Below, piece by piece: positions 1-5,903 of a DNA stretch of 8,304 bases (its first letter is position 1; each line of letters begins with the position of its first letter). Source of the stretch: JAZDLC01 sp043802345 (GTDB lineage: Bacteria; Planctomycetota; B15-G4; JADJEK01); NCBI GenBank assembly GCA_043802345.1, contig JAZDLC010000339.1, positions 1-8,304 on the forward strand, read 5' to 3'. The translations under genes and the position numbers were made by a program. The notes beneath the pieces were generated by a model. The model had not been told where the DNA came from, made no database searches, and worked only from the letters and a program-made list of their open reading frames with translations.

Positions 1-1244
1 AAGAGCCCCGTTGGCAGCTCGCCGTCGACAAACGGATCTTCCGTCAGGACGAACAACCGCGCTCCCGGTAGACCGGCGCCGCTGTCGCTCTCCACGCGTC
101 CGGAAACAAGGCTTCCCCTCCGGACGGTGAGCGGCTCGAGAGTGACTCCTCCGTCAGAATCCAGGTCGGGCCGGGATTGGCTATTGAACAGCGGGAAACG
201 AAACAGGGGTGCGTGCGATCCGGAACGAACCACAAGCCCGTCTGGAATACTGTAGTGGTAGCGGTTGAGCCAAGAAGCCCTGTACGCGGCCTGATCCATC
301 GGTTCCAGGTCGACACGAAACGCTCCACTCGTGTCCGTCCTGCGCACACCGCAAAGCCCGCTCTCCGGCCCGGTTCGAAAGAAAAAGGTAGCCTCCGAGC
401 CGGCGGCGCCCGTCCCGTCCTCTTCTGCGAGGATCGATCCCAAGATGTAGCGTGGTGGCCACGAGGATTCCTTGGCTCCGTCCCGAGTGTTCGTTTTGAG
501 AGAGGCCGCGACTTCACGCACCTCCAGTGTCTCCGGCGAGGCCGGGGTGGCTGCGACGGCTACCTTGCCGGTCGCCGGTGGGAGTGGGCCTTTCCCCCCG
601 GAAACCTGGAACGTGACCCAGATTCCGGTCACAACCAGCAATGCCGCGACCAGGGCCAGGGCGGCCGCCTTGGACAGAAGCAGCGCCATCGTCGATGCCG
701 TGGACTTTGGCAGAGTGAGTCGGCCCAGGAGCAAACACCACGCCCGCCGGTCTCCATACTGCTTGTCAAGCCGTTCGCGGAGCTGATCGCGTCCACGCTC
801 CAGGTGGGTCTTCAGCGTGCTCAAGGGAACCTGCTGGGCCGTGGCGATCTCGACCAGGCTCCGCTGCTCGTAATACCGCATCACGATGGCCGTGCGGTAC
901 GGTTCCGGGAGGGTGAGAACCGCCTCGGCGAGAGCCCGCTGCATCTCCGCCTGCTCGGCGGTTTCATCCGTGGCGGAGACTCCCTGCGGAGCGAATACGA
1001 ACTGCTCCCGGCGCTCGCGGCGTCGGTCCTTCCTGAATCGTTCGCGCACGACGTTGGTCAGGACGAACTTCAGCCAGGGACGCACGGGCCGGCCGGCTTC
1101 CGGAGGGCTTCTGAGCGCCGCGAGGTAGGTCTCCTGAACGACGTCGTCGACCGCGGCAGTATCTCGCATCAGGGAGGACGCAAGCCCACGTAGCCAACCC
1201 CCATGGGTCAGGAGGTCGTTCAGGCCCGAGTTCGTCATGACCAT
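1..1244 (-). CDS. Membrane-anchored ECF-type sigma factor with extracytoplasmic C-terminal domain (partial, C-terminus missing)
   Basis: The frame is open for 414 codons from ATG at 1244 to the window edge. Residues about 13-75 resemble sigma region 2 (DDVVQETYLAAL, then WLKFVLTNVVRERFRKDRRR). Residues about 100-158 resemble region 4 (LPEPYRTAIVMRYYEQRSLVEIA, helix-turn-helix through LSTLKTHLERGRDQLRERL). There is no room for sigma region 3, which is typical of ECF factors. A hydrophobic helix at about 186-212 (MALLLSKAAALALVAALLVV) follows. After it comes a Pro/Ala linker and then beta-rich sequence with a carboxypeptidase-regulatory/CnaB-like signature at about 376-400 (GSLVSGRVESDSGAGLPGA). 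This predicts a cytoplasmic sigma domain tethered to the inner membrane with an outside sensor or scaffold domain. An alternative ATG lies two codons in (1238). AGGAGG at 1260-1265 is a rather distant Shine-Dalgarno (15 nt). The gene is divergent from another sigma gene. Sigma-domain identity is firm; the sensing role is inferred. Confidence 0.92.
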   Translation of the reverse strand, partial: MVMTNSGLNDLLTHGGWLRGLASSLMRDTAAVDDVVQETYLAALRSPPEAGRPVRPWLKFVLTNVVRERFRKDRRRERREQFVFAPQGVSATDETAEQAEMQRALAEAVLTLPEPYRTAIVMRYYEQRSLVEIATAQQVPLSTLKTHLERGRDQLRERLDKQYGDRRAWCLLLGRLTLPKSTASTMALLLSKAAALALVAALLVVTGIWVTFQVSGGKGPLPPATGKVAVAATPASPETLEVREVAASLKTNTRDGAKESSWPPRYILGSILAEEDGTGAAGSEATFFFRTGPESGLCGVRRTDTSGAFRVDLEPMDQAAYRASWLNRYHYSIPDGLVVRSGSHAPLFRFPLFNSQSRPDLDSDGGVTLEPLTVRRGSLVSGRVESDSGAGLPGARLFVLTEDPFVDGELPTGL

Positions 1245-1285
1245 CGTCGCAACACCTGTCCTCCTGCGCCTTTTTTGTCGGCTCC

Positions 1286-1312
1286 AGCATACACGAGAGC
1301 GGCGCCAGTGAA
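1286..1312 (-). promoter_or_regulatory. Weak sigma70-like promoter candidate for the membrane-anchored sigma gene
   Basis: Read on the minus strand, TTCACT (1312-1307) and TATGCT (1291-1286) each match four of six consensus bases, with a 15-bp spacer that is shorter than ideal. The pair lies 42 bp upstream of the ATG at 1244, a suitable distance. This is a weak match, listed only as the best candidate in the spacer for this strand. Confidence 0.2.
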
Positions 1313-1344
1313 CCACCTCCCGGACGGCTCTCCGCAAGAACGGG

Positions 1345-1374
1345 CGTCAATGCCGCTCACGTCAATGCCGCCCA
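1345..1374. repeat. 15-bp direct tandem repeat between divergent sigma genes
   Basis: Two adjacent 15-bp units (1345-1359 and 1360-1374) share 14 of 15 bases; the core is CGTCAATGCCGC. They sit in the spacer between the two divergent sigma genes, just upstream of the promoter-like element at 1399. A tandem pair in this place could be an operator, but a short chance duplication is equally possible. Confidence 0.5.
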
Positions 1375-1398
1375 CCACGATTCTTTTTCGTTTTGTCT

Positions 1399-1425
1399 GA
1401 GACCAAAAGGGCCTCGGCGGCATGT
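1399..1425 (+). promoter_or_regulatory. ECF-like promoter candidate, copy A, upstream of the second sigma gene
   Basis: GAGACC (1399-1404), a 16-bp spacer and CATGT (1421-1425) have the geometry of an ECF-type -35/-10 pair. A T-rich stretch at 1381-1397 lies immediately upstream, like an UP element. The 27-bp block matches 24 of 27 positions with 3269-3295, including 15 contiguous bases (GCCTCGGCGGCATGT), and both copies are intergenic on the plus strand. It lies 63 bp before the ATG at 1488, which suggests autoregulation by that sigma factor. Function is inferred from repetition, geometry and position; it might instead be an operator. Confidence 0.45.
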
Positions 1426-1487
1426 CAGTTTCTGTTCCTGCCGAGTGGTGATCGCGCCGAGAGAGCGCCCTCACGCCGGCAAAACGG

Positions 1488-2489
1488 ATGGGAGGTTTTG
1501 TTCCTTCCGCGACCATGAGAGCCGCGCACGTCGAAAGACTGCCGAGAGCTTCTCTTCCAGAGGACACCAGACTCGGTGAGCTCTCGGACGTTGCGCGCGA
1601 AGAACTGGCGGACTGGCTGGAAGCTGGTGCGTTTCCGGGGGTGGACCATGCACGGAGAATCTGCGAATCCCAGGGTCTGGAGTCGGACCTCTTGACCAGG
1701 CGAGAGACATACGTCGCGTTGGCGGGGAGTCTGGGAAGGTCCCGGTCTGCCGCGGTCGAGCGAATACGTTTCGTGGACCGTGATCCGAAAGCGCACTTGA
1801 TGACCTGGCGGGAGCTTCGCGAGAGGTTCAGCCGCCCATTCTACGGGCTGGAGGGCTCGACCGGCTTCTCCGAGTTCCTCTGGTCCGCCTCCTGCGAAAA
1901 GAAGGAAGAGAGGCGGCCAAGGGACGAGACGGTCGGCCAGAGGGCTGACCGGAGCTTCCAGGCGCTTTACGAGAGACTGTCTCATCCGCTGTTGGCAAAC
2001 CTCAACGCTTTCTGCGGGCGATGGGGACTTCCTTCCGGGCTCGATGCGGAGCAGATCGCGAACGATACCTGGTCGCTGGCGTACGGGACGTACTGGAGCC
2101 CGACATCGCAAAGCCGCATGCTGGGCCAGGCGACGATCCTGACGCTGTTGAACAGCATCTCACGGCACCTGGTCCAGTCCACCATCCAGAAGAGACCGTC
2201 CAGGGCGCAGTTCGTCTGCCTGGAGGATGTGCTGGAACCGGTCGACCCGGATCCATTCCCCTGTGGATGCGACACGAACGCCGCACGCGTGATCAAGGAG
2301 TGTCTCCCGCAGTTGCCGCCCAAGTGCAGGCTCGTCGCCCACATGCACTTCGTGGAGGGCATCAGCAACTCCGAGATCGCCCGGCTCCTGCGAATCGAAC
2401 GGGCCGCCGTGTCGAATCATCTGAAGAAGGCCGAGAGGCGACTGAAGGAAGCCGCCGAACGTGAGGCGGCCGATTTCGCGACCCTGTGA
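1488..2489 (+). CDS. Sigma-70 family (ECF-like) transcription factor with long N-terminal extension
   Basis: 333 residues. The C-terminal half reads as an ECF sigma factor. Residues about 157-236 resemble region 2 (LYERLSHPLLANLNAF, then DAEQIANDTWSLAYGTYWS, then ILTLLNSISRHLVQ). Residues about 264-322 resemble region 4 (IKECLPQLPPKCRLVAHMHF, then the helix-turn-helix EGISNSEIARLLRIERAAVS). The expected role is promoter recognition with core RNA polymerase in the cytoplasm. The first ~150 residues match no domain I recognise; they are charged and helical-looking, with no membrane segment. A typical ECF factor is about 180-200 residues, so the extension is notable. ATG 1488 has no clear Shine-Dalgarno. 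ATG 1515 is an alternative start, with GGGAGG 20 nt upstream, which is too far to be convincing. A repeated promoter-like element lies 63 bp upstream. The family is fairly certain; the exact start is not. Confidence 0.87.
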   Translation: MGGFVPSATMRAAHVERLPRASLPEDTRLGELSDVAREELADWLEAGAFPGVDHARRICESQGLESDLLTRRETYVALAGSLGRSRSAAVERIRFVDRDPKAHLMTWRELRERFSRPFYGLEGSTGFSEFLWSASCEKKEERRPRDETVGQRADRSFQALYERLSHPLLANLNAFCGRWGLPSGLDAEQIANDTWSLAYGTYWSPTSQSRMLGQATILTLLNSISRHLVQSTIQKRPSRAQFVCLEDVLEPVDPDPFPCGCDTNAARVIKECLPQLPPKCRLVAHMHFVEGISNSEIARLLRIERAAVSNHLKKAERRLKEAAEREAADFATL

Positions 2490-2560
2490 GCGAATCGTCT
2501 GGCGCTCCGCCTCCGAACCAATTCCCCATAGGGTCTGAATAACGGGATGGGGCTCGAATC

Positions 2561-2782
2561 GTGTTCATGATCGACGATCGACTACTACGGGTCCAGGAGA
2601 CAGCGCAAAGGGGGGCGGGCGACAGCCCGGCGGGCCTGACGCCGAGGGAAGCCGCGGATCTGGAGGAACTCTCTTCACTGGTCGATGGCCGCCGCGGCCT
2701 CGATGACATTGACGACGAGATCCTGGAGCGGCTCGTCGCGGCCTTTGGTCTCCACGGACTGACGGAGGCCCTCAGGCCCTGA
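2561..2782 (+). CDS. Possible small acidic protein downstream of sigma factor
   Basis: A 73-residue frame starts at GTG 2561, with G-rich sequence (2544-2552) about 8 nt upstream; ATG 2567 is an in-frame alternative with worse spacing. The product is acidic and probably helical in its second half (LTPREAADLEELSSLVDG, then DDIDDEILERLVAAF). It has no signal peptide, membrane helix or cysteine. Third codon positions are mostly G or C, as in neighbouring genes. It begins 71 nt after the sigma gene on the same strand, so it may be co-transcribed. A small partner or regulator of the sigma factor is possible by position only. I recognise no family, and it could be a chance frame in GC-rich DNA. Confidence 0.4.
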   Translation: MFMIDDRLLRVQETAQRGAGDSPAGLTPREAADLEELSSLVDGRRGLDDIDDEILERLVAAFGLHGLTEALRP

Positions 2783-2864
2783 GAGCCGGTCGCCTCCCTG
2801 GCGTGGGGTCGAGCCATTCAACCCCGCCCTTCGGTCCGACCCTTCTTGCCACAAGCTGAAAACC

Positions 2865-2872
2865 GGAGGTGA
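2865..2872 (+). promoter_or_regulatory. Strong orphan Shine-Dalgarno sequence
   Basis: GGAGGTGA is a near-perfect anti-16S match, 7 nt before an ATG at 2880. That ATG opens a 106-codon frame whose product looks like shadow sequence and which overlaps the better-supported secreted-protein gene in another frame. A GTG at 2869, inside the same site, is in frame with the secreted protein. See the matching finding. Confidence 0.5.
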
Positions 2873-2902
2873 ACTTTCCATGGGACGGATCTCCAAGGGG
2901 AT

Positions 2903-2922
2903 GGCCCTCGAGGTTGAGGGCC
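2903..2922 (+). other. Hairpin in the leader of the small secreted-protein gene
   Basis: GGCCCTC (2903-2909) and GAGGGCC (2916-2922) form a perfect 7-bp stem with a 6-nt loop. It lies 31 nt before the ATG at 2953 and between that start and the strong upstream Shine-Dalgarno. It could affect mRNA translation or stability. No T-run follows, so it is not an intrinsic terminator. Confidence 0.4.
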
Positions 2923-2952
2923 TTCGCCAACCCCCAACTCTGGAGATTTGTC

Positions 2953-3207
2953 ATGAGAGCGCCCTCGATTCTCGCGTCGGTTCTGTTGTTGATGGCCACG
3001 TCGCAGACAAACGCGGAGGCGGGAATATCTCCCCAGCGTTGCTCGAGCGCGGAGTCGACCCCTGTCCGCCCCGACGACCCGATCGAGTGGTACTTCAAGC
3101 CCATCCTGTCTCCATGGGGTTATTGGGGCATCTACAAGGTGAAGGTCGGCGAAAACGACCTTGTATGCACAGGCACCTCTCAGCACTTCACCCACATTGA
3201 GGAGTGA
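2953..3207 (+). CDS. Small Sec-secreted protein, unknown function
   Basis: 84 residues from ATG 2953, preceded by GGAG (2942-2945) with 7-nt spacing. The N-terminus is a good Sec signal peptide: a basic start (MRAP), a hydrophobic core (SILASVLLLMATS), and probable cleavage near TNAEAG, leaving a mature domain of about 60 residues. The mature part has two cysteines (PQRCSS and LVCTGT), which could form a disulfide, and aromatic-rich sequence (EWYFKPILSPWGYWGIYKVK). The expected location is periplasm or outside. The same frame remains open upstream to GTG 2869, but starting there would bury the signal peptide behind 28 residues, so I chose 2953. I recognise no family. It lies downstream of the sigma and small-protein genes on the same strand with a 170-nt gap, so it may have its own promoter. 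Confidence 0.68.
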   Translation: MRAPSILASVLLLMATSQTNAEAGISPQRCSSAESTPVRPDDPIEWYFKPILSPWGYWGIYKVKVGENDLVCTGTSQHFTHIEE

Positions 3208-3268
3208 GAGGTCGAGGTCGGATCAGGGTTCGCCAGCCTGTGTCTCAGAAGAAAAACTCAATTTTCGT

Positions 3269-3295
3269 GAGACCAAATACGCCTCGGCGGCATGT
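3269..3295 (+). promoter_or_regulatory. ECF-like promoter candidate, copy B, at the head of a structured intergenic region
   Basis: GAGACC (3269-3274), a 16-bp spacer and CATGT (3291-3295) match the element at 1399-1425 at 24 of 27 positions, on the same strand. AT-rich sequence (3251-3267) again lies directly upstream. A transcript starting a few bases after 3295 would run rightwards into the hairpins at 3327-3508 and towards the convergent radical SAM gene. A possible short frame opens at ATG 3320 (to 3547, 75 codons), preceded by AGGGA. Confidence 0.45.
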
Positions 3296-3326
3296 AGGTC
3301 TTTTGTGAAAGAGGGACGAATGGGAA

Positions 3327-3352
3327 ACGGAACCGGCGAATGCCGGTTCCGT
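3327..3352 (-). terminator. Hairpin, probable terminator of the radical SAM gene
   Basis: ACGGAACCGGC (3327-3337) and its exact complement (3342-3352) form an 11-bp stem with a 4-nt loop. On the minus strand the stem is followed by TTTCCCATTCG, a modest T-run, so it fits a terminator for the radical SAM gene whose stop is about 185 nt earlier. On the plus strand the sequence after the stem is not T-rich. It could instead be part of a plus-strand structured RNA. Confidence 0.5.
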
Positions 3353-3395
3353 ACTCTTGAGTTCGTTCACCCCTTGCCCGGCAACCTCGGGAGGT

Positions 3396-3435
3396 GCGAG
3401 GTCCACGCACGAGACGTTCTCTGCGTGGGCCTCGC
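3396..3435 (+). other. Long imperfect hairpin, 14-bp lower stem plus 4-bp upper stem
   Basis: Bases 3396-3409 pair with 3422-3435 over 14 positions. Then C3410 bulges, GAGA (3411-3414) pairs with TCTC (3418-3421), and CGT is the loop. One lower pair (3402 with 3429) is T-G: a G-U wobble in plus-strand RNA but an A-C mismatch in minus-strand RNA. That slightly favours function on the plus strand. No T-run follows. Confidence 0.5.
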
Positions 3436-3536
3436 GGGGGGCTCCGGCGGCATGGAATCCACCGCGGCGGCCCAAACGAGGCCATTCGATCTCCCGGGGA
3501 CGCCGCGGACGCTCGAACGCGTTCTGCCCCAAAGGC

Positions 3537-5483
3537 TTACGACATGAACGCCTGGTCGTTGTAGAGGACGAAGACCGCCAGTGCGGCGGCCGCGAGCGGG
3601 TGTCCGAGGGCGGTGGGGACGACGACCCGGATGCGGTCCCTGTACTGGCGCAGGGTTTGGATCATGTGCATCACAGCCTCCGTATCCGTTTCCGTCAGCC
3701 GCTTGAGGTCAATCACCAGCCGGTCGCGGGTGTGGCGCAGGGCCTTCTCGATTCTGAGCGAGAGCGTTTCCGCATGCTCCGGTCTCAGCTCGCCGTCGAG
3801 ACGGAGCCAGACGGTTCCCTTGGTCCGAAGCTCGACGAAGACCGGGTGGTCGAGGCACGACAGACGGCGCCAGACGCGGGCGGGCCTCCCCGAGGCAGCC
3901 GGCATGCCGTAAGTTCGTCGCTTGAGCCGCGGATGCTGGAAGATGTGCCCCTTCAGCTTGAAGGCTGTCCAGACCGCCATCCCCACCGCCGCCACCGAAC
4001 GCAGGCGATTGCCGAGAGTCGGCTGGCCGATGGTGGCGTTGACATCTCTCTGTAGCTGGCCGATCTTGCGCCTCACCATTCGGTTCGGGCCGAACAGCCG
4101 GCCGGCGAGGAGGACGGGATACGCCCTTCTGAGATCGCGCTCGAATCGCCTGGCCTTGCGCTCGAGCGCGGGATTCCCGGACTTGCCGAGGGTCTGGCAC
4201 CCTTTCACCCACGTCCTGATCGATCGGAAGATCGACGGCCCCAGGCGCTGGAAATCTTCCTTGAAGCACTTCTCCTGCAGCGCCTCGATCTGTTCCGGGG
4301 ACAGGACGTCGTGCTCGACCGTGGTGCGGAAGCCGTTGCACGACTTGTAGTAGAGATCGGGGTCAGCGACCAGTTCGGGGCGCAGCCGCCCTTCCGCCAT
4401 GACCCGATCGTAGAAGGGTGTGCCGGGCGTCGGGCAGTAGATCAGGAACTGGCAGAGGTCGGGCTCCAACTCCAGGAGCCCGTCCAACTCGCTGGCGATG
4501 ATCTCCTCGTTCTGATACGGCAGGCCGACGATCATGGAGGCCAGGATGGAGATGCCGTGATCGCGCAGATCCCGGAAGAGATCTTCGGGAGCACGGCCCT
4601 TCTGCTTGGCGAAGCTCGAGCGCGAGCCCTCGTAGCCGATCCACATGCCGTCGATCCCCATCTCGACGATCTCCTCGATCCGGTACTGGCTGATGGCGCG
4701 GATGCTCGCGAACACGAAGATGGAGAGGGGCCTTCCCTTGCGGAGAACCAGCTCGCGGAACTCCATCGCCCTTTTCTTGTTCAGCAGGAAGTCCTCGTCG
4801 AGCACCACCAGGGACATGTCGGGATCGACCTCCATGTAACGTTCCACGACCTCGTGGATGTCCGCCCCGGTCGGCAGCAGCTTGATGTGGCGCCTCTTGA
4901 AGAAGTGGGAAGTGCAGCAAAAGTCGCAGCCGTTCGGGCAGCCAAGACCCGCGAAGACCATGCCTGTTTTCGACGCGCTGGCGCTGAACACCTTCAGCTC
5001 GCTGATCATCAGCGGATGCCGGTACGGCATCTCGGATTGCGGCTCGCCCAGCAGGCGCCGCATGAAGCCCACGCCCTCCTCACGGCAGATGAAGTCCGAG
5101 TAAGGAGCCAGGTCCTCATCCGGGAGCACCGTGCCGTACCCGCCCAGCACGATCTTGCTGGCCGGTGAGTGCAGTCGGACCAGCTCGGCGACCTCCTTCA
5201 GGCGGTGGAACAGAGGGATGACGAATGAAATGCCGACATAGTCATACCCTTTCTTGAGCTCGCGAATCAGTTCCCTGCGCGAAGGATACTGGAGCACCGA
5301 GCAGGGAGCCTCAAGGTTCTCCGCGATGTACTCCAGGGAGAAATGGACATGCACCGAGCGCGGGCTGAACATGCCCTGCTCCCGCGTGACCTGTCCGTGC
5401 AGGAGTTCATACCCCACGCTCGGCCCATCTCCTTGATCCGGGCCAATCGGACGACAGACGCTCGTGAAAAGGACCTTGATCAT
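3537..5483 (-). CDS. Cobalamin-binding-type radical SAM enzyme with C-terminal STAS-like domain
   Basis: 648 residues from ATG 5483. An in-frame TTG at 5501 would add six residues, but MIKVLFTSVCRP is the usual kind of start in this family. Residues about 1-150 form a B12-binding-like Rossmann domain (YDYVGISFVIPLFHRLKEVA, then SKIVLGGYGTVLPDED). The radical SAM motif CxxxCxxC is at residues 182, 186 and 189 (GCPNGCDFCC), within a TIM-barrel-like domain to about 400 (LDEDFLLNKK, then IVGLPYQNEE, then CPTPGTPFYDRV). The family reductively cleaves S-adenosylmethionine using a 4Fe-4S cluster, and many B12-binding members are methylases; the substrate here is unknown. A basic linker (about 440-540) contains a mildly hydrophobic helix (RSVAAVGMAVWTAF). 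Residues about 558-624 resemble a STAS domain (VWLRLDGEL, then DRLVIDLKRLTETDTEAV). The gene is alone on its strand, convergent with the upstream plus-strand genes. Confidence 0.95.
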   Translation of the reverse strand: MIKVLFTSVCRPIGPDQGDGPSVGYELLHGQVTREQGMFSPRSVHVHFSLEYIAENLEAPCSVLQYPSRRELIRELKKGYDYVGISFVIPLFHRLKEVAELVRLHSPASKIVLGGYGTVLPDEDLAPYSDFICREEGVGFMRRLLGEPQSEMPYRHPLMISELKVFSASASKTGMVFAGLGCPNGCDFCCTSHFFKRRHIKLLPTGADIHEVVERYMEVDPDMSLVVLDEDFLLNKKRAMEFRELVLRKGRPLSIFVFASIRAISQYRIEEIVEMGIDGMWIGYEGSRSSFAKQKGRAPEDLFRDLRDHGISILASMIVGLPYQNEEIIASELDGLLELEPDLCQFLIYCPTPGTPFYDRVMAEGRLRPELVADPDLYYKSCNGFRTTVEHDVLSPEQIEALQEKCFKEDFQRLGPSIFRSIRTWVKGCQTLGKSGNPALERKARRFERDLRRAYPVLLAGRLFGPNRMVRRKIGQLQRDVNATIGQPTLGNRLRSVAAVGMAVWTAFKLKGHIFQHPRLKRRTYGMPAASGRPARVWRRLSCLDHPVFVELRTKGTVWLRLDGELRPEHAETLSLRIEKALRHTRDRLVIDLKRLTETDTEAVMHMIQTLRQYRDRIRVVVPTALGHPLAAAALAVFVLYNDQAFMS

Positions 5484-5903
5484 CAGCTCTTTCGACGTCA
5501 ATGAGACGATCTTCTTGGACGGACCTCGCCGGAGCCGACCATCATGTTTAGGGGTTCACGACCGCCAGCATTCTCTTCGGCGGTCTTGTCTGGTCACGTT
5601 TTCTACTCGCCCACTCACCGGTCTCGTTCGCCCTGTGGGACGATCTTCAGGGAGCGCGACCCAGAGGTTCAGGTTGAGCTGAAAAAGAGGAGTGGAAAGT
5701 CCTGGTGGGTTTCAATGAGGTATTAGATCTTACGCAAGGACCATCACGCACTTGCAGGAAATGTGCCCGGAAGCTGTCGCCGGGATGATATCTGTCAGTA
5801 TTCTCGGCTCGACTTGACGCTCACATGCGCCAATTACCCCTGATGATCCGGGACGGGAGGGTCGCTGTCGGCCCTGCGCGCGGGCCGGCTCGAATGAAAA
5901 GGT
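5484..5903. other. Intergenic region without a recognisable gene
   Basis: About 420 bp upstream of the radical SAM gene and downstream of the terminator at 5904-5933. Short frames here lack convincing start signals, known motifs or good codon use. The region should hold the minus-strand promoter of the radical SAM gene, but I see no clear -35/-10 pair. It contains an inverted repeat at 5560-5585 and a small GGCCC/GGGCC hairpin at 5870-5886. No tRNA or rRNA signature is visible. Confidence 0.6.
5560..5585. other. Inverted repeat upstream of the radical SAM gene
   Basis: GACCGCC (5560-5566) and GGCGGTC (5579-5585) form a perfect 7-bp dyad with a 12-bp centre, about 77 bp before the start at 5483. 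It could be an operator half-site pair or a 5' UTR hairpin of the radical SAM transcript. A dyad of this size is not rare in GC-rich DNA. Confidence 0.3.

Larger units (their letters stand above)
3296..3536 (+). ncRNA. Candidate structured RNA region (strand uncertain)
   Basis: No convincing gene lies here, but inverted repeats are dense: 3327-3352 (11-bp stem), 3384-3395 (ACCT/AGGT), the long stem 3396-3435, and 3462-3469 with 3501-3508 (8-bp stem CCGCGGCG/CGCCGCGG). The ACCT/AGGT hairpin directly abuts the long stem, so the two could stack coaxially; a CCCG/CGGG pairing (3377-3380 with 3388-3391) competes with it. The promoter-like element at 3269 points into the region from the left, which favours plus-strand transcription. 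Alternatively the region is the minus-strand 3' UTR of the radical SAM gene. GC-rich DNA forms hairpins easily, and I match no known RNA family. A 75-codon frame at 3320-3547 is a coding alternative. Confidence 0.3.

Noticed and set aside
177..1193. 338-codon plus-strand frame opposite the membrane-anchored sigma gene
   Set aside because: The product is low-complexity Arg/Gly-rich sequence with no motif, while the opposite strand encodes clear sigma regions and a membrane helix.
1425..2111. 228-codon minus-strand frame opposite the second sigma gene
   Set aside because: It has no domain signature and lies antisense to a well-supported sigma protein; it reflects GC-rich antisense openness.
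2880..3200. 106-codon frame with an ideal Shine-Dalgarno
   Set aside because: Its product looks like an out-of-frame reading (HLQGEGRRKRPCMHRH near the end), while the overlapping frame gives a signal peptide and plausible protein. The strong site itself is kept as a finding.
3442..3455. Third copy of the CGGCGGCATG part of the promoter-like element
   Set aside because: It lacks GAGACC at the right distance and the AT-rich upstream tract, and differs by an inserted C.
4311..5168. 285-codon plus-strand frame inside the radical SAM region
   Set aside because: It is antisense to the conserved CxxxCxxC-containing enzyme, and its His/Asp/Val-rich product has no recognisable fold.
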